Shown: positions 8,933 through 16,673 of the stretch, piece after piece
How the letters are laid out: every line of letters begins with the position of its first letter
Position numbering within the stretch: position 1 is the stretch's first letter
Source: an uncultured Lachnospiraceae bacterium
GTDB lineage: Bacteria; Bacillota; Clostridia; Lachnospirales; Lachnospiraceae
Reading direction: 5' to 3'
Assembly: GCA_910578845.1 (NCBI GenBank)
Contig: CAJTSL010000035.1
Span: forward strand, 3,778 to 40,185
DNA: 36,408 nt
The notes under the pieces: model-generated
Seen by the model: the letters and a program-made list of their open reading frames with translations, nothing else
The model's database searches: none
Told to the model about the DNA's origin: nothing
Translations under genes and position numbers: made by a program

Positions 8933-9376
8933 CTAATAAGACGCTGCTTCTTTACCCAGTACAAAGTCGATCGCCATCAAATAGCCGTCCAGCCCTTGCC
9001 CGTAAATCTGCTTATCGCAGGCTGGCGCAGTCACGGACACTTTCCGGAATGCCTCCCGCTCCATAATATTGGAAATATGGATTTCTACTTTCGGTATGGT
9101 GATGCTCGCTAATGCATCATGGATCGCATAGCTATAATGCGTATATGCCCCCGGATTAATGACAATCCCCTCCGTGCCATCGAAATAAGCGTCTTGGATC
9201 CTGTCAATAATCGCGCCTTCATGGTTGCTTTGGAACACTTCAATGGTACATCCTTCTTCCTGTCCTTTATGGGCAATCATCTCTAGAAGATCGTCATAGT
9301 TTTTCGTTCCATACACGCTTTTCTCACGGATCCCTAAGAAATTCAGATTCGGCCCGTTAATCACAAGTATTTTCAT
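8933..9376 (-). CDS. aroQ: Type II 3-dehydroquinate dehydratase
   Basis: Cytosolic enzyme converting 3-dehydroquinate to 3-dehydroshikimate, the third step of the shikimate pathway; type II enzymes form dodecamers. Family motifs are all visible: 'NGPNLNFLGIREKSVYG' (catalytic loop with the Tyr), 'FQSNHEGAIIDRIQ', 'INPGAYTHYSYAIHDAL' and 'EIHISNIMERE'. Length 147 aa is typical. The start MKILVINGPN fits the family and has RBS AAAGGATGG; a longer in-frame reading to 9466 adds a basic, non-conserved leader. Last gene of yqeG-aroE-aroK-aroQ. Confidence 0.96.
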   Translation of the reverse strand: MKILVINGPNLNFLGIREKSVYGTKNYDDLLEMIAHKGQEEGCTIEVFQSNHEGAIIDRIQDAYFDGTEGIVINPGAYTHYSYAIHDALASITIPKVEIHISNIMEREAFRKVSVTAPACDKQIYGQGLDGYLMAIDFVLGKEAASY

Positions 9377-9499
9377 ATGCTTTTCCATCCTTTTTCCATA
9401 ATCAACAGTTCTTCTTACAGCAATAGCTCTTTTCGAACCAGCAGCTCTTCTTACGCTACTTCGCATGGCAAAACAGCCTGCATGTGTTGCGCATCCTGC

Positions 9500-10009
9500 C
9501 TATGCCCCAATTGCTTGTGTAATCTCACATAGAATCGTCTCAAAGTCTTTCTTGTCCACATCAATCACAATATCCGCTGTTTTTTCATAAATCGGGGCGC
9601 GTTTCTCCATCATTTCCCTGATCCGCTCTAGCGGGTCCTCGCATTGCAAAAGCGGTCTTGTAGTATCATGTTTGACCCGTCCGTAGATCGTCTCCGCTTC
9701 GGCGCGCAGGTAAATCACTGTTCCCAGTTTTTTGAGCAACGCATGATTTTCTTCCCGTATCGGCAGGCCACCGCCTACCGATATAATCTGTCGGTTGGTG
9801 GTCTTAAGCAGCTTCTTTAAACATTCCGTTTCGAGTTGCCGGAAATAGGCCTCTCCGTCTGTCCGGAATATTTCCGCAATGCTCCTTCCCTCATCCTTCT
9901 CGATCAGCTTGTCCGTATCTTCCATGGCGCGGCGCATACGATAAGAAAGCCTAATGCCTACCGTCGATTTTCCACACCCCATAAACCCAATCAGTATCGT
10001 ATTGTCCAT
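9500..10009 (-). CDS. aroK: Shikimate kinase
   Basis: Phosphorylates shikimate at O3 with ATP, the fifth step of chorismate synthesis. The P-loop is 'GFMGCGKSTVG' (about residues 8-18), the shikimate-binding Asp lies in 'MEDTDKLIE', then come the glycine-rich 'SVGGGLPIREEN', the lid segment 'RPLLQCEDPLERI' and the late 'RAPIYEKTADIVID'. At 169 aa it is normal for a monofunctional AroK. It sits between aroE and aroQ on the same strand. Confidence 0.96.
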   Translation of the reverse strand: MDNTILIGFMGCGKSTVGIRLSYRMRRAMEDTDKLIEKDEGRSIAEIFRTDGEAYFRQLETECLKKLLKTTNRQIISVGGGLPIREENHALLKKLGTVIYLRAEAETIYGRVKHDTTRPLLQCEDPLERIREMMEKRAPIYEKTADIVIDVDKKDFETILCEITQAIGA

Positions 10010-10081
10010 AAATAACTCTTCTTTCCTGACGTATTTTTCTTCTTTTTCTCTGCGCGCGTTTTCTCTCGTCTCGTCTTACGC

Positions 10082-10945
10082 TTAAAGCCCCATTGCCGTT
10101 TTTAACGCATGATAGACATGTGCCGCTTCTTCCTCACTTATTTCTACTTGGTTCCATAGCTCATAGGCATCGATTCCTTGGTATAACAGCATCTTCAGCC
10201 CATTATATGCCTTGCCTCCTGCCTGCGTGACAAGTTTCATGAACTTCGTCGTAAAAGGCTTATAAATCAGATCAAAACCGGTATGTATCTTCTGGTAAAA
10301 AGCGGCATCCTCAATAATCGCTTCCTCATCATGCGGAAAGAGCCCAACGGAAGTCCCCTGGATAGCCAGATATTTCCCACATGGCAGCTTCGGATAATCG
10401 GCTAATAACATTGGGACAATAACGTCTTTGGCAAACGCCCCATTCACTTCTTTCGCGATTCTCTCGGCCTTATCTAACGTACGGTTCAGCAGGTATACCT
10501 TCTTAGCCTTTTGTTCGCCGCAAAGATATGCAACTGCCCTTGCTGCGCCGCCTGCTCCCAACAGCACAATCTCTTCTCCTTCAATCCGGATGCCCTCGCT
10601 TATCATCGCACGATGTAATCCGCTCATATCGGTATTGTACCCTTTGAATCCGCCCTCAGTACGGACGAGAGTATTGACTGCGCCGATCTTAGCTGCTAAC
10701 CCGTCCACTTCTATAAGGCTTCTTATCACTTCGCTTTTATAAGGAACCGTCACATTCAAGCCCAGGATGTTAAGCGCATAAGCGCCTTTTATCGCATCTT
10801 CCAAGCTGCCATTTTCTACCGGGAATGGCACATAGACAAGATTATGCCCGCACGTTCCCGCTAATGTATTATGGATGATCGGAGACATCGTATGCTCCAC
10901 CGGGTTGCCGATCAATCCACAGGTTCTCGTTTTTCCGTCAATCAT
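10082..10945 (-). CDS. aroE: Shikimate 5-dehydrogenase (NADP)
   Basis: Reduces 3-dehydroshikimate to shikimate with NADPH. The substrate domain shows 'GNPVEHTMSPIIHN', the catalytic Lys in 'NVTVPYK' and the conserved Asp in 'YNTDMSGL'. The Rossmann domain shows 'LLGAGGAARAVAYL', and 'GTSVG' is present near the end. I choose start MIDGKTRTCGLIG (RBS AGGGAGA, 288 aa); an upstream in-frame ATG at 10999 adds 18 atypical residues. The start overlaps the stop of yqeG (10938), so the two genes are probably translationally coupled. Confidence 0.96.
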   Translation of the reverse strand: MIDGKTRTCGLIGNPVEHTMSPIIHNTLAGTCGHNLVYVPFPVENGSLEDAIKGAYALNILGLNVTVPYKSEVIRSLIEVDGLAAKIGAVNTLVRTEGGFKGYNTDMSGLHRAMISEGIRIEGEEIVLLGAGGAARAVAYLCGEQKAKKVYLLNRTLDKAERIAKEVNGAFAKDVIVPMLLADYPKLPCGKYLAIQGTSVGLFPHDEEAIIEDAAFYQKIHTGFDLIYKPFTTKFMKLVTQAGGKAYNGLKMLLYQGIDAYELWNQVEISEEEAAHVYHALKTAMGL

Positions 10946-11462
10946 ATCTTTTCTCCCTGCATTTATCTTCCTGTCTCTTCTTATAAAAATACAGCACAAT
11001 CCGCTCCAAGATACGCTTAAGCACGATCTGGATCTCTTCTTTCGGATGGATTGGCTTAACGAGATATGACTTTATGCCCGCTTTCTTCGCGCCCCATACA
11101 TCCGTAAAAAGCTGGTCCCCTACGAAGATCGTCGTCTCTGGCGTTGTTTTCATCAGTTCCATCGCTTTCCGATAGCTTTCCGGGAACGGTTTATTGGCTT
11201 TGTAAATATAACGCGTCTTCACTTTATCATTGAAAGATTTCACGCGCGGCTCTTTATTATTGGATAAGAGCATGCTCTCATACCCAATGCCCCGCAGCCT
11301 GTCAAAAAGTGCAATGCTCCGCTCATCCGCAGGCGCGCCATGCGGCACAAGCGTGTTATCAACATCGAAAATGATCCCTCTGTATCCTTTGTCATATAAT
11401 GCCTCATATTCGATATCATATGCGGAATCTACATATACGTCGGGATAAAAACGTTCTAGCAT
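10938..11462 (-). CDS. yqeG: YqeG family HAD IIIA-type phosphatase
   Basis: Haloacid-dehalogenase-superfamily phosphatase of 174 aa. HAD motif I is 'FDVDNTLVPHG' (nucleophile Asp), motif II 'LLSNNKE', and motif IV 'FVGDQLFTDVWGAKKAGI'. The 'LERFYPDVYVDSAYDIEYE' N-terminus matches YqeG, a cytosolic family of unsettled substrate found next to aroE in many Firmicutes. First gene of this aro operon; it overlaps aroE by 8 bp. An in-frame reading start with good N-terminal conservation supports 11462. Confidence 0.9.
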   Translation of the reverse strand: MLERFYPDVYVDSAYDIEYEALYDKGYRGIIFDVDNTLVPHGAPADERSIALFDRLRGIGYESMLLSNNKEPRVKSFNDKVKTRYIYKANKPFPESYRKAMELMKTTPETTIFVGDQLFTDVWGAKKAGIKSYLVKPIHPKEEIQIVLKRILERIVLYFYKKRQEDKCREKRYD

Positions 11463-11704
11463 CTACTCATCCTTTCTCTTGCCGCGCAACCTAATCTCCA
11501 TTCCGGGGCATTTACGCGACGGGGCGCCGAAAATCTCAAGTTTGCGTACTTTGTTTACAAAATTTCGCCATCCCAGGCAAATTTGTAGCGCTCCGGCACA
11601 AATTGCGGGTTGAAAAAGCAATGCTTCGGCATGATTTTTCAACCTAAAACACCCTGCATATATGCAAGGTGTAGGAAATTTATCCAGCAGATCGCTTTTG
11701 TCTG
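11463..11704. repeat. Intergenic region with REP-like hairpin, copy 2
   Basis: No gene is seen in these 242 bp between a small membrane-protein gene and yqeG. At about 11593-11643 lies a CGGCACAAATTGCGGG module followed by a GGTTGAAAAA...TTTTTCAACC stem with inner TGC/GCA pairs. This is closely similar in order and sequence to the element at 8155-8203. The yqeG promoter must also lie here; I do not see a clear consensus. Confidence 0.45.
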
Positions 11705-11974
11705 CTACATATTTTTTACAATATGGTTGTATCTTGCGGCGAAAAAAATCTTGGCAACCGTACTAAGGAACATGAGCAGGATATCCCACATTAAAAAACT
11801 GTAAGCGTTCTGCCGGAACCCTGCAAACCATGCTGTATTTCCCCACACTTTGCCACCAAAGAAAATAAACAATAGCAAAAACAACGCGATCATCATAAAA
11901 AAGAACCGCATGCCATTGGCGATCGTCATAGGCACACTTGCTTTTGCTATAATTTCTTTCTCACGGTCTGTCAT
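11705..11974 (-). CDS. Small membrane protein, two TM helices
   Basis: An 89-aa hypothetical protein starting MTDREKEIIAKASVP (RBS GGGAG just upstream; an ATG one codon earlier is also possible). Hydrophobic helices lie at about residues 20-41 ('FFFMMIALFLLLFIFFGG') and 60-80. No family recognised with confidence. It follows nrdR on the same strand after about 100 bp. Confidence 0.6.
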   Translation of the reverse strand: MTDREKEIIAKASVPMTIANGMRFFFMMIALFLLLFIFFGGKVWGNTAWFAGFRQNAYSFLMWDILLMFLSTVAKIFFAARYNHIVKNM

Positions 11975-12079
11975 CATTTCTCCCTGCTTCTTTCTAATCT
12001 GTACTCCCAAACTTCGTGTTCCTAATGCGAATGTTCCCTTTTCCTATACACTTGATCTCTATGCTTTCGGCATATCTAT

Positions 12080-12547
12080 TCATATGCTGCTCTCCGAAGT
12101 ATCCAGCACTTTCTTTAATTCATCCATAAAGGTATTGATATCCTTGAACTCACGATAAACGGACGCAAACCGGACATAGGCTACTGCCTCTAAATCCTTT
12201 AGCTTATTCATCACAAGCTCCCCGATGATCTGGCTGGGGATCTCTTTCTCTTCCCTGTTAAAGATCTCCGTCTCAATCTCATCAACCAATTGCGTAATCC
12301 TGTTCGCGCTGATCGGCCTCTTATGACACGCGCGAAGCACGCCTGCTTCGATTTTCGTCCTGTCATAAGTCTCCCTGTTATTATCTTTCTTAATAACGAT
12401 AAGCGGAATCGTTTCTACCTTCTCATATGTCGTAAAACGTTTCTCACACTCATCGCAGACACGTCTTCTTCTAATCGAATTATTATCTTCCGCCGGTCTG
12501 CTGTCAATTACCCTTGTATTCTCATGGCCACAAAATGGACACTTCAT
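12080..12547 (-). CDS. nrdR: Transcriptional repressor NrdR
   Basis: Zinc-ribbon/ATP-cone repressor of ribonucleotide reductase genes; it senses ATP/dATP. The zinc ribbon is 'CPFCGHENTRVIDS...RRRVCDECEKRF' (CxxC...CxxC, residues 3-34), followed by the ATP-cone ('VIKKDNNRETYDRTKIEAGVLRACHKRPI'). 155 aa from MKCPFCGHENT, with a G-rich RBS; a longer reading to 12580 adds a non-conserved leader. ymxH upstream and sigG nearby reproduce a common clostridial neighbourhood. Confidence 0.97.
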   Translation of the reverse strand: MKCPFCGHENTRVIDSRPAEDNNSIRRRRVCDECEKRFTTYEKVETIPLIVIKKDNNRETYDRTKIEAGVLRACHKRPISANRITQLVDEIETEIFNREEKEIPSQIIGELVMNKLKDLEAVAYVRFASVYREFKDINTFMDELKKVLDTSESSI

Positions 12548-12576
12548 CCTAAATCCCCCCGCACATAAATTCTTCT

Positions 12577-12639
12577 GCACGAAACATTATAGACATTATC
12601 CCATAACAGGATAATTATGTCAACTGAAATGTTTCGTGC
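12577..12639. repeat. Long inverted repeat upstream of nrdR
   Basis: Nested dyad: GCACGAAACATT (12577-12588) pairs perfectly with 12628-12639, and the inner ATTATCC (12595-12601) pairs with GGATAAT (12609-12615) around a 7-nt loop. There is no T-run on either side, so it is not a typical terminator. It sits 30 bp upstream of the nrdR start and could be an operator or an RNA leader hairpin. Confidence 0.55.
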
Positions 12640-12682
12640 CATGCCGCAACAATACAGGCCGGGATCGGAATATACAAATATG

Positions 12683-12922
12683 TTAATTACGCTTACAGAT
12701 ATCCACTATAATAATATCCGGCCCAATCTGCTTGATGTCTTTATAACAGATCACATAATCCGGCTCATTGCAAAACCATCCGTATATTTTATTATTCCCG
12801 GACACAATCAATTTGAAAATCTGCCCGGTACATTCATCGAACTCGAAATCCGTCACTTTCCCAAGTTTCTGGCAATTTTTCAAATTTATGACTTCTTTTT
12901 TCTTAAAATCCGAAAACAGCAT
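12683..12922 (-). CDS. ymxH: YlmC/YmxH family PRC-barrel sporulation protein
   Basis: A 79-aa protein with one PRC-barrel-like fold: 'LKNCQKLGKVTDFEFDECTGQIFKLIV...GWF...VICYKDIKQIGPDIIIVDI'. This family is conserved among spore formers and usually lies close to sigG and nrdR, as here. RBS AGGGAT precedes the ATG. Its molecular role is not established. Confidence 0.85.
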   Translation of the reverse strand: MLFSDFKKKEVINLKNCQKLGKVTDFEFDECTGQIFKLIVSGNNKIYGWFCNEPDYVICYKDIKQIGPDIIIVDICKRN

Positions 12923-12959
12923 AATATCCCTGATATTTTAGTCTTTTTACTATTAAATG

Positions 12960-12980
12960 CAGGAACCGGAAAATGGTTCC
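12960..12980 (-). terminator. Hairpin after zinc-ribbon/SH3 gene (weak terminator)
   Basis: A perfect GGAACC/GGTTCC stem with a 7-nt loop lies about 30 bp past the stop of the upstream minus-strand gene. The following minus-strand sequence is only moderately T-rich, so termination may be partial. Confidence 0.4.
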
Positions 12981-13011
12981 ATGTTAACCTGTTTATGCTT
13001 CCTCTATTCCA

Positions 13012-14247
13012 CTAGTTCACCGAAACATATTTTTTATAGATATATCCCAGGCTGCCATCCTCTACATGAATAATATACCAGTTATCATCCTCTGTTATCC
13101 CAAAATACTCGTACGTTTCTCCTGCTTTGGCGACTTTAATGACATTAGTCCCCTCCGTGCTCGGATTATCACGCACATTGACATTCGAAACAATGGATAT
13201 CGTACCGACCGCGCTTGCCTCGTTTTCTTCTTCCGGCTCTTGTTCCTGTCCGCTTCCCTCTTCTTGTGTCCCGCCTTCTCCTTCTGCTCCCTGTCCGGTC
13301 TCCTGTTCCTGTTCTTCCGCATCCTTATTCTCGGTTTCTTCCTGTGTATTTTCCCCATAATCTTTAGGAGCCTGCTTACGGACCATCGTAAATATGAGGA
13401 ATGCAGCGACTGCCAGGATCAGGAATGCAGCCGCAACGGACACGATTGTCATGATGCTGTCGTTATCATCATCCTCGTCATCTTCATCTTCATCATCCCA
13501 TTCTTCATAACGCTTCTTTTTAACCGGTTCTAGGCGTTCTCTTCTCTTCATTTCCGGTGCAGGAACAGATTTCCTCGGCCTATCCATTTCCCATTCCCGC
13601 TCCGATGCCGCGCGCTTTGGCCTGCCCGAGCTTCCACTCTTTCTTGTCCCTTCGCTTCTCTCGTCATCCGCACGTCTCCTCGCGCTTGTGTTCCTTCTTA
13701 CGCCATCACCTCTATCACTGTCAGTCCGCTTAGTGGCATTCCCGCTTCTTCTAACCCCTTCGCCTCTCTCGCTGTCAGTCCGTCTCGGGGCGCTCCCACT
13801 CCTGTTTGCTGCCTCGCTTCTCTCATCATCAGCCCGTCTCACGGCGCTTGCGCTACGGCTTGCCCCTTCGCTCCTCTCATCCCCGGCAAATCGCTCTGCT
13901 CCTGATTGGCTCTCGAGGCGCTGATTGGCTCCATCATTTTTCACACTCTTGCCATTGCCGGCATTTTTCTCGCTCTTATGGATTTCCTTCTCTGTTTCGA
14001 ATAAAATATTCTGTTCTATATCAGCAATCGGGATTTCTGAAGTCTCCGCCACTGCTACAGGCTTCTTCCCCGTACCGGGCGCATGGCTGCCATCTACCGG
14101 GCTGCCACATTTGGGACAAAATTTCGCACCGTCCTGCAACGCCGCCCCACATGTAGGGCATTTATTCTCCTTTACTACTTTCCATCCGCACTGGTTGCAG
14201 AATTTATCGGTATCCGCTAATTCTGCTCCACATTTTCTGCATTTCAT
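13012..14247 (-). CDS. Double zinc-ribbon membrane protein with RS-type repeats and C-terminal SH3 domain
   Basis: 411 aa in clear blocks. Two zinc ribbons occupy residues 1-50 ('CRKCGAELADTDKFCNQCG', 'CPTCGAALQDGAKFCPKCG'). A low-complexity region (about 110-215) holds five or six degenerate units of about 17 residues of the form RRaDDERSEG-RRSGSA. A basic/acidic stretch (D/E run about 245-258) precedes a single TM helix (about 262-285). An E/Q-rich extracytoplasmic linker and a bacterial SH3 domain ('VNVRDNPSTEGTNVIKVAKAGETYEYFG') end the protein. Topology suggests a cytoplasmic zinc/repeat half and an outside SH3 that may touch peptidoglycan. Specific function is unknown. Confidence 0.75.
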   Translation of the reverse strand: MKCRKCGAELADTDKFCNQCGWKVVKENKCPTCGAALQDGAKFCPKCGSPVDGSHAPGTGKKPVAVAETSEIPIADIEQNILFETEKEIHKSEKNAGNGKSVKNDGANQRLESQSGAERFAGDERSEGASRSASAVRRADDERSEAANRSGSAPRRTDSERGEGVRRSGNATKRTDSDRGDGVRRNTSARRRADDERSEGTRKSGSSGRPKRAASEREWEMDRPRKSVPAPEMKRRERLEPVKKKRYEEWDDEDEDDEDDDNDSIMTIVSVAAAFLILAVAAFLIFTMVRKQAPKDYGENTQEETENKDAEEQEQETGQGAEGEGGTQEEGSGQEQEPEEENEASAVGTISIVSNVNVRDNPSTEGTNVIKVAKAGETYEYFGITEDDNWYIIHVEDGSLGYIYKKYVSVN

Positions 14248-14460
14248 ACCAATAACCTTGCCTTTCTCTTAAGCTGCCAAACCAGACATTTTAGCGCCTC
14301 TTTTGTTTTACTTACTCTTAATGTATCAAATATATTCTGCTTTGTAAAACATTTTCATTTCCCTATAAATTCCTATCAATCCATGAATAATTCCTTTACT
14401 TTCGCACATCCTTTTTAGGAAGAAAAATATATGGGCAAGTGAAAGGAGCATAAGAATATT
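14248..14460. other. Divergent intergenic region upstream of sigG
   Basis: 213 bp between the minus-strand zinc-ribbon gene and plus-strand sigG. It must contain promoters in both directions. I see an AT-rich stretch at 14330-14360 and, near 14420, GGAAGAAAAATATA, which only loosely resembles a sigma-F/sigma-G -10. RBS GAAAGGAG for sigG lies at 14441-14448. No confident promoter call. Confidence 0.4.
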
Positions 14461-14781
14461 ATGGTTCAGGGAAAAGTGGAAATCTGCGGTGTCAATACAG
14501 CCAAACTGCCATTATTAAAAAATACGGAAAAAGAAGAGTTATTTCGGAAAATCGGAGATGGAGATGATAATGCAAGGAAAGAATATATCAAAGGCAATCT
14601 CCGGCTCGTTCTCAGTGTCATCAAACGCTTTCATTCCAGCAACGAAAATGTAGACGACCTTTTTCAAATCGGCTGCATTGGCCTGATCAAAGCAATCGAC
14701 AACTTTGATTGCACTCTAAATGTTAAATTCTCTACCTATGCCGTCCCAATGAACATACATTGTCGAGAAAACTTCATATAG
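14461..14781 (+). pseudogene. sigG: sigG 5' part, interrupted by prophage (sporulation sigma-G)
   Basis: N-terminal 97 codons of the forespore late sigma factor. Conserved blocks match SigG: 'KVEICGVNTAKLPLLKN', 'GNLRLVLSVIKRF', 'VDDLFQIGCIGLIKAIDNFD' and 'NVKFSTYAVPM'. In intact SigG the next residues are IIGEIRRYLRDN. Here the reading switches after Met97 (14749-14751) into 10 unrelated codons (NIHCRENFI, stop at 14781) that overlap the end of the recombinase gene. Regions 2.4, 3 and 4 are missing and should lie beyond the right end of the prophage. This is therefore a reversible interruption and probably not a dead gene: precise excision would rebuild sigG. Confidence 0.9.
14745..14764. 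other. Left attachment site of the sigG prophage (attL)
   Basis: Sigma-G similarity stops at the ATG(A) at 14749-14752, 22 bp from the stop of the serine recombinase, so the crossover lies in or right next to CCAATGA. An imperfect dyad CAATG-AACATA-CATTG (14747-14762) surrounds it, in keeping with the short, partly symmetric att sites of large serine recombinases. The exact core dinucleotide needs the right-end sequence, which is outside the window. Confidence 0.6.
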
Positions 14782-16141
14782 AAAAGTCTATATGCACATG
14801 ATTATCACAGATCTCTATTTTATTGACCAGCTTTCTGATAACCGTCTTCTTCTGGCTGCTATCCATCGTATCCCATAGTTCGCCAACCGTTGAAAGAATC
14901 TGCGTGCGTTCCCTTCTTCTCGCAAATACAATATCATTTTGCGTATCCAGCTCAATTTGCTTATTGACACTTTTCATCTGTTTCTTCAGATCACGGATCG
15001 TTTCCAGTAACGATTCGTTATCATCATCTGTATCCGCATATATATTATATAACTTTTTTAATTTCTTGTTAAGCGTTTCTTGTTGTTTATACAACAAAGA
15101 TAAAGTGTCATCCGGCGCCAATGATTCCGTTTCACTTGGCTTATAATTATTGGCAAATTCGAACAAAGACCTGATTACCACATTCTCCACTTCATCCGCC
15201 CATAGTTTCTCTTGTTCACAATCCGGGTTTTTGACCAGATATGGCTTGCTAGTCTGTTGTGAATAGCATACAAATTTATATCCTTTATTCCCCCATTTTA
15301 AGTACCGCATTTTGGCGCCGCATTTCCCGCAATACACTAACCCCGTCAGAAGATGCTCCGATGTATTGGCTCTGACCTTGCTTCTATCGAGCATGCACCT
15401 CATGGCAATGTCATATGTCTCTTTTGTAATAATAGGCTCATGCTGTCCTTTATATTCTTCCCCATTGTATTCGATCATGCCGTAATTGCTTTTCCTGGTC
15501 AGGATCTGATATACCAGCCTGTCATACTTTAATCCCAATATATTGGCAATTTCTTGTGAAGATTTCCCCTCTATATATAATTGATAGATTTGCCGCACTT
15601 TCTCCGCATCCTGGTTTTGTACCAGAATGCCCCTTCCTTTATCATAATCATATCCGAAAGGAACCCTTCCGCCGCCTGTCCACAGTCCCGACTTTACCCG
15701 CTCTTTCATCCCCATACGGGTACGGAGCCTTATATTCTCGCGTTCTAGCTGGGCAAAAGCAGATAAAATGCCGATCATCAATCTTCCCATTGGCGTAGAA
15801 GTATCCATTGTCTCATGTAGGGACACAAATGCTACGCCATGCGGGTTGAAAATATCCTCGATCAGATATAAAGTATCTTTCTGGGAACGTGACAGCCTGT
15901 CTAATTTATAGACTATCACATGGGAAATCCGATCGTCTTTCACATTTTTGATCAGGCGCTGCATCTCTGGGCGCTCTATGTTGCTTCCCGACCATCCGCC
16001 ATCGATATAAAACTCATATTCTCTTATCCCTTTGGAAATACAATATGCCGAAAGCTGCTCTTTTTGTGCCTCAATCGAATATCCTTCTTCCGCTTGATGG
16101 TCTGTTGACACCCTGATGTAAATCGCTGCTGCCTTTTTCAT
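14774..16141 (-). CDS. Large serine recombinase (site-specific, SpoIVCA/SprA-like)
   Basis: Integrase/excisionase of the prophage, 455 aa. The resolvase domain has the nucleophile in 'AIYIRVSTDHQ' (about Ser 10), 'KLDRLSRSQKDTLYLIE', and 'MGRLMIGILSAFAQLERENI'. The recombinase domain begins near 'GRVPFGYDYD'. The zinc ribbon follows ('LVYCGKCGAKMRY' paired with a later Cys pair around 'FVCYS...DCEQ'), then a coiled coil (about 345-405). It attacks matching att sites, here within sigG, and its stop lies 22 bp from the junction. I choose MKKAAAIYIRVS (GGAGAG RBS 8 nt upstream); a GTG at 16150 is also in frame. Excision would need a directionality factor. Confidence 0.95.
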   Translation of the reverse strand: MKKAAAIYIRVSTDHQAEEGYSIEAQKEQLSAYCISKGIREYEFYIDGGWSGSNIERPEMQRLIKNVKDDRISHVIVYKLDRLSRSQKDTLYLIEDIFNPHGVAFVSLHETMDTSTPMGRLMIGILSAFAQLERENIRLRTRMGMKERVKSGLWTGGGRVPFGYDYDKGRGILVQNQDAEKVRQIYQLYIEGKSSQEIANILGLKYDRLVYQILTRKSNYGMIEYNGEEYKGQHEPIITKETYDIAMRCMLDRSKVRANTSEHLLTGLVYCGKCGAKMRYLKWGNKGYKFVCYSQQTSKPYLVKNPDCEQEKLWADEVENVVIRSLFEFANNYKPSETESLAPDDTLSLLYKQQETLNKKLKKLYNIYADTDDDNESLLETIRDLKKQMKSVNKQIELDTQNDIVFARRRERTQILSTVGELWDTMDSSQKKTVIRKLVNKIEICDNHVHIDFSI

Positions 16142-16248
16142 AACGGCCACTCTCCAAACTAAATAGGTAACAATTGCTGTTACGATTATCTTGTTTCTTC
16201 TAACTGCACCTAATTATACTAAAGCGCCCACCTCTTTTCAACATACTT

Positions 16249-16392
16249 TTAACACTTTTGTTCCTTGTGGAAATCATTGGCAGTTTTCTTAATCGCCTCT
16301 ATATAATCAATATAATCTTTCTTCGTGATCTCCAAATTCTTCAAATCCTCAAACTTCACATTTTCCCCGTTTACCGAATACGTCACTGTCAT
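16249..16392 (-). CDS. Small ORF (47 aa) upstream of recombinase; candidate directionality factor
   Basis: Reads MTVTYSVNGENVKFEDLKNL...DFHKEQKC, with a GGAGTG RBS 12 nt before ATG. Charged, helical C-terminal half (DYIDYIEAIKKTANDF), no TM. It lies about 110 bp upstream of the recombinase in the same direction. Small basic or helical proteins serve as recombination directionality factors for large serine recombinases (for example SprB of SP-beta). I see no recognisable homology to SprB, so the role rests on position and size only. Confidence 0.5.
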   Translation of the reverse strand: MTVTYSVNGENVKFEDLKNLEITKKDYIDYIEAIKKTANDFHKEQKC

Positions 16393-16453
16393 ATCAAAAT
16401 ATTCACTCCGCTACTAGGATATCGTATTCTGAGTATTGTCATATTGGGGGAGC

Positions 16454-16600
16454 CTATACAAATATTTTGCTCGCTGGCTTTTTTTCAAAATATATGATAT
16501 GGCAGTCTCTCGCCGGTTCCCGGAGAGGCGTATGTCTCTTATTCTGGGAATCTCTATTTCTCATATTGCAGTATTCCTGAAAATTTATTACTTCCGCCAT
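16454..16600 (-). CDS. Small ORF (48 aa) in recombinase operon
   Basis: MAEVINFQEYCNMRNRD...EKKPASKIFV, preceded by a convincing RBS (AGGGAGATACAGTAA-ATG). Hydrophilic and basic, with no recognised domain. It lies between the DUF262 gene and the 47-aa ORF on the same strand. Function unknown; a second candidate accessory factor for excision. Confidence 0.5.
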   Translation of the reverse strand: MAEVINFQEYCNMRNRDSQNKRHTPLREPARDCHIIYFEKKPASKIFV

Positions 16601-16673
16601 TTACTGTATCTCCCTTCTATACACTTGCATTTGTTATCCCGAAGTATTTATACCTTCGTATTTCCGTATAGTC

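Noticed and set aside
12617..13015. Plus-strand 132-aa frame opposite ymxH
   Set aside because: It lies opposite the conserved YmxH reading, has no RBS, and shows no recognised motif.
13066..13533. Plus-strand hydrophobic frames opposite the zinc-ribbon/SH3 gene
   Set aside because: Antisense of the acidic repeat region gives Ser/Leu/Phe-rich sequence by composition alone.
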